Shown piece by piece: positions 52,108-61,910 of a DNA stretch of 64,000 bases. The notes below the pieces were generated by a model. It searched no databases. It had not been told where the DNA came from and saw only the letters and a list, made by a program, of their open reading frames with translations. Numbering within the stretch: the stretch's first letter is position 1; each line of letters begins with the position of its first letter. Position numbers and translations under genes: made by a program. The DNA is from Syngnathus acus (Eukaryota > Chordata > Actinopteri > Syngnathiformes > Syngnathidae): contig NC_051097.1 in NCBI RefSeq assembly GCF_901709675.1, positions 10,890,039-10,954,038 of the forward strand, read 5' to 3'.

Positions 52108-55100
52108 TCACGCCAAGCCGGCCATTCGCTTCAGCAGCGCGTTCTGCTCCTGCGCGCTCATGGCCTCGTAGGTGTCCAACTCCAAGGAGAAGGTGGCCTT
52201 CCCCGAGGTCAATGTTCGCAGGGCGGTGGAATAGCCCTTTGCCGTTGGAGAAAGCACAAATTCAGTCAGCTTGTCAATAAGTGCCGCTGACAAAAATACA
52301 GCATCTCGGGACTAACCCTGGTTTCCGCCAGGGGGACGCTGGCCAGCAGCACCTTGTCCTCGTGGCGACTCCGGATGTCCCGGATCGTGCCTCTCCTCTG
52401 AGCCAGGTCGCCCAACACGGTCCCCAAGTGCTCCTCCTCCACCGTCACCTCCATAGACATGACGGGCTCTAGAATCTGCCCCCCGGCCAGCCTCAGAGCC
52501 TGCATGCAATGGGCACGGACCAAGGAGCTTTGGAGCAAAGATGCCCTTTCAAAAGGCAGCAAGCACGTCATTTCACCAACCTTCAGCATGCAACGGGACA
52601 CGCAGGCGGAAACCATGGCCGGAGACGTTCCAGCTTCCACGTTGACGCGTTGGATCAGTGTAGACACGCGTTGGAGAGGAGAGCCCACCAGTGGACCTGG
52701 ACGCCAATTATGAGAAATTGTCCACAGTGTAGCACCAACTAATGGCGAGGAGGACTTTAAACTGCTCACCTTGGAGGTACGAGCTTTGCACTCCGTTCTC
52801 CACTGCCTCCCTCATGTCTTGTGACAAGGTCCCAGCGGCTTCCTCCAGGAACGCCACTTGACACGACCCGGCAGCACCGAGGTCCTCGCCGGGTCGGACG
52901 GCCAGCTCCACCGTCACCACGTGTCTCCTATCGCCCACCGTGCGGTCCAGAGTGTCTGTCGCAATCAAACAACCAGGCTGTGGTAGATCCTTCAAGCAGC
53001 TAAGTAATTGTCGTCAAAGTGAAACTATACCTGTGGCTGAAGCCGGACGGAGGATGGTCTCCCGGTAGGCCACCTGCAAAGGGCCCAGTTGGGTCTCGAT
53101 GCCGTACTCCCTTCGTATCCGATCGTGGATGATCTCGATGTGCAGCTCCCCCATCCCGCACAAAATCGTCTGCAAAGTTGAGCTGTCATTTCTCTCGCGT
53201 GAAGAAGCGCCACTGTGCGATGGGGGTCACCTGTCCGGAATCCGGGTCCATCCGAACTTTGAGACTGGGATCTTCTCTCTGGAGGTTGTTCAGCGCATTC
53301 TCAAGATCTGGGTGGAAAAAAAAATCATTGTGGTGAATAGCAAGTGAGGCTGTGGAGAAGCCTCACGTGCAAACTCACCAGCTTGTTTGGCCAGGGTGGG
53401 CGGCTCGATGGTGCAGAAGAAGACTGGGTCGGGGACCTCCACCCCGGATAGAACCACGCCTGCCCGGCCTTCAGTCTGTGCTCGGCGGGCGGCGGCTACC
53501 GCCGACGCTTTGGAGGCGACGATGGTGTCGCCGGTCACTGTCTTGAGAGAGAGGACGCACTTGCGGTCTATCAAAGAACATTCAGAAGAGACGGACGGTG
53601 GTGTCCAAGTTCACCTGTTTGAGTCCGACGGTCAGGGCGATGTTTCCCGCCGTCATCGAGGAGATTTCCACGTGTTGGTCGGCAAAAGGCACCAGTAGTC
53701 TGCTCATCCTCTCGCTGACGACAAAGTGGGAATCTTAAGTATCTATTCCGACACTACGTTGACAGCTTCGCTCCATACTTACGTGCCGTTCCTGTTGATG
53801 TTGTGCACCGCCGTCTGCGCTCGCAGCGTTCCCGAGTAGATCCGAAGGAAGACCAGAGGGCCGCGCTGCTTGTCGTGGAGAACCTTGAAGGCCAAAGCGC
53901 ACAAGTCGTCTTTGTACCAGCGCCTGTTAGAGCCCCAGAGAGGAAGCAAGTCAAAAGTCCGAACCTTGCAACCAAGTTGGAGGACGCGGTTGTCACGCAC
54001 ACCAGGTCGCGAGGTCTTTCGTCGGGCGACGGAAGGAAGGCTGTGATAGCGTCCAGAAGCGGTTGAACGCCTTTGTTGCGCAAAGAGCTTCCGCACAGCA
54101 CCGGAACGCCTTTACGGGTCAGAGTGACCCGACGCACTGCCTCTTGGAGCTGAGGGTAAAACCTTGCTTAGCAGGCCCGCCATCATAGAACATTTGGAAA
54201 ATCCTGGTTCTTGGTTTGATGCGGCCGTTTTAAGCAAACAACTCACTTTTACGTACGGAACGGCGTCAAAATTGTCCCCGAAGTCGGTCAGCAACAGTTC
54301 CGCAAAGTCGTCGTCCAGATCTGCAACCTGTCATTGAAAATGTAACAGCAACAATACGATTTGATTTGATTTTGCGAAGGACCCCGGCTAGACTTAGCTC
54401 CTCCCCAAAATCCCAAATTAGTTCTGCACCTGCTCAATCAACGCAGCTCTGGCCCGGCGGACTTCCAGCAGGAGCTCCGCCTCCTCTTCCTGGGACGCAC
54501 TAAAGGGGCTGGTGTCAAAAACACGCCCGTCGTCCGTCGGCTTCCACGTCAGCCTCTGATTGGTCAACAAGTCCACCACACCGGAGAAGTTCCTCCCACT
54601 GCCGACGGGAAGCTACAAAGCAGGTAAATATTCATTTGAAAGTGTTTTTCTAATTAAAATAGACACATACATGGTTAAGAATCTTTTTGTACATTTTGAA
54701 TTTCTTTTTAAAATAATTCAGAAATGTTTTCCTGTAAATGTTACCTGGAGCAGGATGGGATTGGCTTTCAACTTCTGCCTGATGCTTTCCAGACAGAAAC
54801 TGAGACTAAGGAAGAAATGTTTTCCTTTATATAAACATTTGAATACATTACAATGAGTTAATTTCATTGCACCATTCCCTCACTTGGCTGCAGGCTTGTC
54901 CATCTTGTTCAGGAAACAAACACACGGGATGTGATGCTTCTGTGCCTGCCTCCACACAGTCAGCGTCTGAGCCTAATGGATCCACATGAACACATTCAAA
55001 TTGGTTTTCTTGGGGGAAAAAACTTTCGGCAGAAACGTGAAAACCTCGACGCCCGCAGACGCATCGAACACGGCGACGGCCCCGTCCAGAACTCGAAGAG

Positions 55101-55877
55101 CCCGCTCCACCTCCAGAGTGAAGTCAACGTGACCTGGTATGGCGTCACACAGAAAGTTGACTACATTTAATTTTTCTTAAAGCAAATCGAGATCAATGAC
55201 TGTAAGAATATGTCTCGAAAACGACAACCGAGTCATTATGCGTACCCGGCGTGTCGATCAGGTTGATCCTGTGACCTTTCCAGTCAAAGGTCACCGCCGC
55301 TGACTGGATGGTGATACCGCGCTCCCGTTCTTGAGCCATGAAGTCCGTCACAGTGTCGCCGTCGTCCACATCTGGAAGGATGAAAGCAACTCGATGCCTT
55401 CTGTCATCTTTGTTCGCACCCCCCCATCCTACCAACTCACCTCCCAGCGCTCTGGTGTAGCCCGAGTAGTAAAGCATCCTCTCCGTGGTCGTCGTCTTTC
55501 CCGCGTCGATGTGGGCCATGATGCCGATGTTGCGGATCCTAGTAAACGTTTAACAGGTTATAAGTGTAAAAAAAACACGATGACACTCCTCAATACTCGG
55601 TGTAAAAATAAACCCCTTCATGAGACTAAAAGAAAGTAAAACTACTCCACTTACTTGGATACATCCGGGCTGACAACAGACCTCAGTGATTTCACATCAT
55701 CTGTAAAAGTGTGGTCATTATACATATAAAACAACTATAATGGTTCTACTTGTTCTAATATTGTGAGCAAATGGTAGAAAATAGCTCGAATTTGTGAAAT
55801 GACTTACCACCAGGAAGAAAGCTGTATCTCCTCTTTGGCAACCTGCTCGGTCTCCATGTGCAGCACCGCAGTACCAT
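52108..55877 (-). CDS. gfm2: Mitochondrial ribosome-releasing factor 2 (EF-G2)
   Basis: Nineteen minus-strand exons join in phase: 55877-55808, 55700-55655, 55538-55441, 55371-55246, 55133-55045, 54972-54884, 54805-54745, 54612-54430, 54327-54247, 54149-54001, 53923-53783, 53714-53615, 53541-53379, 53307-53231, 53169-53031, 52955-52770, 52696-52581, 52499-52317, 52236-52108, giving 741 residues (human 779). The first exon encodes an Arg/Lys-rich import sequence ([17 protein letters not shown]). GTPase motifs follow: [12 protein letters not shown] (about 47-58), DTPGHVDF (about 111-118) and NKMDK (about 165). The EF-G domains III-V contain [13 protein letters not shown] and [18 protein letters not shown]. 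With the mitochondrial recycling factor it splits ribosomes after termination rather than translocating tRNA. The [10 protein letters not shown] switch region is the paralogue form typical of GFM2. The start lies in an exon whose acceptor precedes it, so a non-coding first exon is likely. Confidence 0.94.
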
Positions 55878-56552
55878 AAAATACTTTCCCTGCAAAGGAC
55901 AGTGAACGTTTCACAACACGAGCAGGTGTAATCGGTATTGACCGCGCGGTCCCCATCTTACCCAAATCATCCTTTAAATGTCCAATGACACCCGCATATT
56001 AAGATCCGTTTGACCTCCTCGTCACTCTTTACGAGGGAGATGACTTAAGCCTAGGTCAATATGACTTTTCCATTGGGAAAAAATGTATTTTTAACAATGT
56101 GTTCTGGACAAAAATAGTAAATACTCTGTTTACGCTGAACACACCATTCCAAGCTGTCATAAGTCACATTTCTATTGGGTACGTCTCCGAAATACGTGCC
56201 CCTCGGAACGTTTAACGCCTATTGGTTCGCAAATAAAAGCAACTCTGAGAAAAGTGTTTTTTATTTATTTTTTAAATTGTTTACACTTATTTTGTATTTA
56301 TTATACTGCAAATAGTAACGTATATTTATCAAATCAGTGCATTTTAATGGATAGATTTACCCTGGCACTAGAGTGACGCCCACGTTGACCAGCCGGTCAT
56401 TAGATGAGAAACACCGTGACGTACTTCCTCTACAATTCGGCTCGGGGCATCGACACCTAAACAACCCGAGCCTCCAGACAAAAACATCCTCTTGTTTACT
56501 TTTTTACAGCAGTAACAATTTCATCTGAACATCGTAACACTCGCAACACAAC
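55878..56552. promoter_or_regulatory. Divergent gfm2-nsa2 promoter interval
   Basis: 675 bases separate the two start codons. An AG acceptor lies just before the gfm2 ATG, so a non-coding gfm2 exon is expected here. The nsa2-proximal half contains CACCGTGACGTACTTCC (CRE-like TGACGTAC and an ETS-like TTCC) near 56411. The interval probably drives both genes, as in human 5q13.3. Confidence 0.5.
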
Positions 56553-58193
56553 ATGGTGAGTAGAATGATGTGTTAAGCACAGTATTGCGATAATTACCGC
56601 GATAAACGGCACCAGATGCTAAGGCTAGCTAGCCTCCATGTGGTTGTCTGAACCAAGCGAGTTTAAGTTGGGTACACCTTATGGAAAAATACTTTTTCTG
56701 CTCCTCTGTGATTGTAAGGCCGAGTAAAACAAGTTATTTATTCTGTTAACCGTGACAAATGAGTCAACCAGTCGCAGGTATTGAAGATTTACTTTCTTAT
56801 AAAAAAAAAAACTAATATTTTTGTTGAAAAATATTTTACCCCCCTGATTATTTTCTCCTCTGAAATGTACTTTTTTTTTTCTTTAAAATGTATAACTTTA
56901 ATCAAATTTAACCAAAAAATTAAATGTGTCCAATTTTATTGTAATCTTTGTGAATTGAGAAAATGTTTTTGGTATTTCTTTTCCAGCCCCAGAACGAGCA
57001 CATCGAGCTTCACCGCAAGCGCCATGGCTACCGCTTGGACTACCACGAGCGCAAGCGCAAGAGGGAGAGCCGTGAGGCTCACACTCGCTCGCACAAGGCC
57101 CGCAAGATGATCGGCCTCAAGGCCAAACTCTACCACAAGCAGCGGCATTCCGAGAAGATCCAGATGAAGAAGACGTGAGTAGCCTGCCCGTCTGGATTTC
57201 AGCATCTGCCTGTTGGCGTGTTTATTTTTTTAAGTGTGCCACTTTTTTTCTCAGCATCAAAATGCACGAGCAGAGGAAGACCAAGCAGAAGGATGACGAC
57301 AAGACCCCCAAGGGCGCCGTGCCCGCCTACCTGCTGGACCGTGAGGGCCAAACTAGAGCCAAGGTCCTCTCCAACATGATCAAGCAGAAGCGCAAAGAGA
57401 AGGCGGTGAGTCTCGTTAGCGCCGCCGTCGTCCTTTCTCGTCCTCGCCGTTTGCGCTTTTGACCTCGATGTCGTCTTTCAGGGCAAATGGGAGGTGCCGC
57501 TGCCCAAGGTGCGAGCACAGGGTGAGACAGAGGTGCTGAAAGTCATCCGGACAGGCAAGCGGCAGAAGAAGGCCTGGAAGCGAATGGTGACCAAAGTTTG
57601 CTTCGTGGGTGATGGCTTCACGCGCAAACCCCCCAAATACGAGCGCTTCATCAGACCGATGGTGAGTCAAACAAACATTGGAGGACCGTTACTTAAAAAT
57701 CACATGGCTTAAGTATATCGGGCATCCTCAATTCCGTACGTTTGCTAAGACTGTTTGGATGTTGCAGGGTCTGCGCTTCAAGAAGGCGCACGTGACGCAT
57801 CCCGAGCTGAAGGCCACCTTCTGCCTTCCCATCCTGGGTGTGAAGAAGAACCCGTCGTCGCCACTCTACACCCAGCTGGGCGTCATCACCAAGGGCACCG
57901 TGGTGGAGGTCAACGTCAGCGAGCTGGGCCTGGTCACGCAGGGAGGCAAAGTCGTGTGGGGTAAGCTCGGGCCGGACCATGTTGCCGCCATTTTAGGTTG
58001 ATTGTTGCTTGGAAAGGCCTTTTGAGGCTTCATTTTCAGGGGTCCTTTGAAGACAAACTCACTCAATTGGAGGTCATATCACAATGTTCTAATTGAAGTG
58101 TTTTGCCCCTCCCCAACCCTTTCAGGTAAATACGCGCAGGTGACCAACAACCCCGAGAACGACGGCTGCATCAACGCGGTCCTTCTGGTTTAA
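56553..58193 (+). CDS. nsa2: Ribosome biogenesis protein NSA2
   Basis: Six exons join in phase: 56553-56555, 56987-57174, 57255-57405, 57482-57661, 57768-57960, 58126-58193, giving exactly 260 residues, the length of human NSA2. The first coding exon is the ATG alone, with the donor GTGAGT directly after it. The basic N-terminus [21 protein letters not shown] and the run [18 protein letters not shown] match the family nearly residue for residue; the C-terminal half ([35 protein letters not shown]) forms a beta-barrel resembling ribosomal protein S8e. NSA2 is a nucleolar assembly factor needed for maturation of pre-60S subunits. Extreme conservation makes the call secure. Confidence 0.97.
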
Positions 58194-59001
58194 TTAAGAC
58201 TCTTTACTCACTCAAAACTAAAGACTGCCTGGTGAAGACATGTGCTGGGTGTGAGGACTTTAATTTAAGCAGATACCGGACACACAAGGAGGTCAACGTG
58301 TGACTCGTGCCAACAGTTGATACCAATAAAGTTAAAGCAAACACGTGAGTACAATTTCAAAGGGAGCGTCTCGTTTATTGTCGGTGATAGGCATGATGAC
58401 ATGACAGCTTCCAGAATTGTCCTTAAGTGCTTTTTGTGTTTGCGTCCCTTCACAAGTACAATAAATACATCGCAAAGGTTTTCTCAAATCAGTGTTTATT
58501 ATTCATCTTCCAAAATGCCTACCCCCATCTGCAGTTGAATTGATCAAGGATGCCCGACCAGTGCACCCAAATGATCCAATTCCAATTAATTTGTCCGAAA
58601 AAGATTTACTTACGAAAAATAAATTAGACATTTCTGGTCACCAACACTTAAAAAACAATTATAGACTTTTTTCAGATGACAGTGGGAACATAGCATGTCC
58701 ACTTTTGCTTGTTGTGTTGTGACATCTTCCCTCCCCCATGTTGAGCAGAAAAACCGCAGTAGATGACTCCTTTTTGGGAGAAATTATTTATAAAAAAAAA
58801 AAAAAAAAACTGAATTAAGGCGTCTGTTACTAAAACGTTTTTTAAAAATCACATGGTAGGAAAAAAATTCAAGATTCCCATTCACTCGAAAGGAAATCAC
58901 TTTTTTTTTTTTAGTTCAGTGCATGCGACCCCGCTTCAGTTTTCCCCCGCTCGTCGGAAAGTTCGCACGGCGATGCTGAAAGCGCGGCGTCGGTCCCGCC
59001 G
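58194..59001. other. Convergent nsa2-torsin 3' region
   Basis: Contains the nsa2 polyadenylation signals, an A homopolymer (about 58792-58809) and T runs. No coding exon is recognised. The interval joins genes matching human 5q13 to genes matching human 9q34. Confidence 0.5.
58325..58330 (+). terminator. nsa2: Polyadenylation signal of nsa2
   Basis: AATAAA about 130 bases after the nsa2 stop codon; a second AATAAA follows near 58460. Confidence 0.6.
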
Positions 59002-60842
59002 CTATGTGTAGTATTCCCACTTGCTGTCGATAGTCTTGCAGCCCTTGACGGAAAACACACGCTCGGCTTTAGGGAAGTAGAGCAGGTCCGCCGCCACCTT
59101 GTCGGCCACCACGGTGTCGGGCTCCAGGCCCTGAGCCCTCATGGCAGCCACGGCGCACTGAACCACGTGCTTGTACTCCAGAGGCAGGAAGGGCACAAAG
59201 AAGTCCACCAGGTTCTTGTCGATCAGGCTCGTGTGCCACAGGCCGCCTATCAGAAGAGTTGTAGGACAACTTTCTTGTTGTTTTGCCAAATGACAATGTG
59301 TCTGCACGTTTTGGTCCACTCACTTCTCTTGTTGTTGAAGACGGACAGCGCGAGCGAGTTCTCCACGTCCTTCAGCTCGATCTCCTCTCGACTTCTGCCC
59401 GCATTCCAGAAATCTAACGTCGTCTGCACGATGCTCTCGCCACCAGCGTTGCTGTGGCGCCAAAAGGGGAAGAAAAAGTCACCGTAAGCTGAACGTTATT
59501 TTCCCAAATCGATCTTGAGTTTGCGGGTCTGACCTGAGAAAGATGAAGATGGCTTTGCGGTAGGAGACGCCGTCCACCTTGTCGTAGTAGTCCAAGTAGG
59601 GCTTGATGCTGTCAATCAGGCCCGGATGCATTTTGTCCATTTCGTCGAAGATGAACATGGAATGAGCACAGCTGCTCACGTTGCCTCTGATCCACTGCTG
59701 CAGTTGAGTCTGCAGCAACAAACGGCAAGAACAAAATGGCAGGTAAAAATACCAAACCTATTTCAAATATGTATTCCCAATTTTGCTCATCATACCTTGT
59801 AGGTGTCCATCTGGCCGGCGTGCGGAAAGTGGAGCTCGGCGGTAAAGATGTGCACATAATTACTGTCCATGCCCTTTTTGTAGATGTTCTCCGCGATGAG
59901 CGCGCTGGCAAAGTTCTTGCCCGTGCCGGTCCAGCCGTGCAGAGACAGCACCAGCGGCTTCTTGGGGTTGGGGTTGTTCATGAAGCCACTCACTGCCTTG
60001 GTGATGATGTGCGACGCCAGGTGCTGCCCAAACAGTTTGGTACTAAGGTTTTCCTCCAGACCTGCCCACACAATGCTCGTTTACATACAGGACCACTTCA
60101 TTAACATCCAGCCCCCAAGAATGGCGTTAGAGAACTATGCGATTATATAAATATTTTCCCAGTCTTGTATTGGTTTGTTTTGAGTTTTTGTAGTATTTTA
60201 GGAGAATAGATCAAATATAAAGGTCATGCATAATAAAAGGTGAGTCTCACTTGTGGCGTTGAAGGCGATCCAATTTGAATTGCAGCTCTCGAGTAAATAT
60301 TGATAGAGAGTTCGGCTCAACGCGGCGCCTATGCTGACCGCCACGGTGGTCGTAATTGGGTCAAAAGCAGCGGCCAGCACCGCAACAGTCGACAAAGCGT
60401 GCAGCCACAAATATGCGCGCCTTGCTTTCATCGTCGTACGCCGAATTTCAACACTTGGTGTGCTCGATAAACGGACATAGCGCTCAAAACAAAAGTGAAA
60501 AGCTTGCTTTCTGGCCAGACACTTCCGCTTACGTCATCAATCCGCGACAAAAACCCCATAGGCCCCTCCCACTGTTTGTTTGTTTGTGTGTCAGGAAGAA
60601 GGACGTAAACAGTAAAACGAGCGAGTCATGTCTTTGTGCTCACCTGTTCTATTGAAGGCGATCCACTCGGGGCGGCAGCTCTCGTGGAAGTAGTAGAAAA
60701 TGTTTTGGTAGCTGGCTAAAAAGCCCGTCAAAGCGGCCGCCATGCCCACTGCGATGCTGGTGCTGATAGGCTCGATTGCCGCCGAGCTGGCCGAGTACAG
60801 CAACAATAGCGGCGGCAACGACAAAACGACCCGGCGCCACAT
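59002..60842 (-). CDS. tor1: Torsin-1 (TOR1A/TOR1B-type AAA+ ATPase) with two alternative first exons
   Basis: Minus-strand exons: first exon either 60842-60644 or 60431-60251, then 60061-59796, 59709-59534, 59451-59324, 59246-59002. The products are 337 and 331 residues (human TOR1B 336, TOR1A 332). Each first exon supplies a signal peptide, a hydrophobic membrane-associating stretch and an N-glycan sequon at the splice junction. The common body has the torsin Walker A GWTGTGKN (with Asn after Lys), Walker [17 protein letters not shown], sensor region SNAGGE and the C-terminal GCKT cysteine of the redox sensor. Torsins act in the ER and nuclear envelope lumen, activated by LAP1 or LULL1. The Glu-Glu pair affected in human DYT1 dystonia reads Ala-Asp here (KVAADLLYF). 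Adjacency to fnbp1 matches human 9q34, where TOR1A and TOR1B are separate genes, so this is likely the single pre-duplication type. Confidence 0.92.
60251..60431 (-). other. tor1: torsin-1 first exon B
   Basis: Starts [21 protein letters not shown] and ends WIAFNAT with donor GTGAGA, phase 1. [17 protein letters not shown] and ESCNSNW mirror exon A. The splice completes a glycine codon with exon A and a serine codon with exon B. It needs its own promoter in the 212 bases between the exons. Confidence 0.85.
60644..60842 (-). other. tor1: torsin-1 first exon A
   Basis: Starts [21 protein letters not shown] and ends WIAFNRT with donor GTGAGC, phase 1. It contains [17 protein letters not shown] and ESCRPEW. 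When used, exon B lies inside its intron (60062-60643). Confidence 0.85.
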
Positions 60843-61886
60843 GACGGACGACTTCTACTTGTTGCAAGTTCACATCCACCAGTGGTTAAAACTCCGGAGA
60901 AGCTTTTCGGGTAAATACGTCATTCGTACGCACCGGGAGTCTTGCTTTTTTTTTGCCGGAAGTAGTTTTCGTGACGTCACACCGGACTCAAAGTTTTCCA
61001 GTGTTTCTCAGTTTTCCAGGTTTCATAATCGTTCCTGAATGCATATGTAATCATGTAAGAGCTTGTCTTGATTTTACTGAAGAATCTTATGATTCTTTTA
61101 AATATTGAAGACGCGCGTGATTGGTCTGTCCCAAGCAATGCGCGCAATGTATATTTGAATGACTTTTTATATGCAGAAGAATGATATGTTGCTTATGCGT
61201 TACGTTAAATCCAAACAGGGATGTGTAAACATGTTCTACATCGACCATTTTTTTATGCAGAAGAATATGCAGCTTATGCGTTACGTTATATCCAAACAGG
61301 GATGTGTAATTCAGTGTATATCAGTGAGTGTATCGAGTATTTTATTGAAGACAATGAGGCCATAAAAAGAAGTGATGTGAAAAGTTGTTAAGCCCACTGG
61401 GGGGTGTCATTCAATGAAACATCTGCCTTGGTTCGTGGGTGGGTGGGTGTGTCCTTAGGGCAGGGGGGTGCTCCTCCTCCTCCTCCTCTCTCACTGCACC
61501 CCCGCCGTCCTTCCCGCTTTCCTTTCAAGCCTCACTTCACGTGAAAACATCTGCGAGGAGACTTTTAACATTTGCATTATTTGCTGCAACAGGACGACTA
61601 AAGAAGCCCACTCAGCGGGACCCCAACCGCCTGCCGCCCACCATCGTGACCGCGCACCACCACAGCAGCTGTCATTGAGTCCAGGCGGGAGCGCGCGCGA
61701 GCGAGCGAGCGAGCGCTGCATTGATCGAGAATCCATCCGCAGGCTCAAGATGAGACGTTGACCACAAGAGCAAGAAAAGAGGCTTTTGGGGGTGGATTGC
61801 TCCCAGTAATAACAACCATTATCATCCTAACAATAAGACCCAGCAGCCGCGTCGTGGATTAATTCCGAGGACATCGTCCCGAAACC
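60843..61886. promoter_or_regulatory. Divergent torsin-fnbp1 interval
   Basis: The torsin-proximal part (to about 61000) is GC-rich with TTCCGGAAGT-like ETS motifs typical of a housekeeping promoter. A tandem duplication lies at 61171-61309. From about 61440 the sequence has a CTCCTCCTC run and a GCGA repeat (about 61690-61714) and is probably the fnbp1 promoter and 5' UTR. Confidence 0.45.
61171..61309 (+). repeat. Imperfect tandem duplication (two about 56-bp units)
   Basis: The unit at 61171-61228 recurs at 61255-61309 with a period of about 84 bases. Both begin ATGCAGAAGAAT and share CTTATGCGTTACGTTA and CCAAACAGGGATGTGTAA; they differ by a small indel and a few substitutions. Confidence 0.85.
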
Positions 61887-61910
61887 ATGAGCTGGGGCTC
61901 AGAGCTATGG
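61887..61910 (+). CDS. fnbp1: Formin-binding protein 1 (FBP17), first coding exon only
   Basis: ATGAGCTGGGGCTCAGAGCT... encodes MSWGSELW and is followed directly by GTAAGT. The F-BAR proteins FNBP1 and FNBP1L both begin MSWGTELW in a first exon of this exact length. Adjacency to torsin-1, as in human 9q34.11, selects FNBP1 over FNBP1L and TRIP10. The protein bends membranes through its F-BAR domain and links to N-WASP and dynamin through its SH3 domain; all of that lies beyond the window. The remaining 61911-64000 is read as intron 1; no further exon was recognised in it. Confidence 0.75.
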
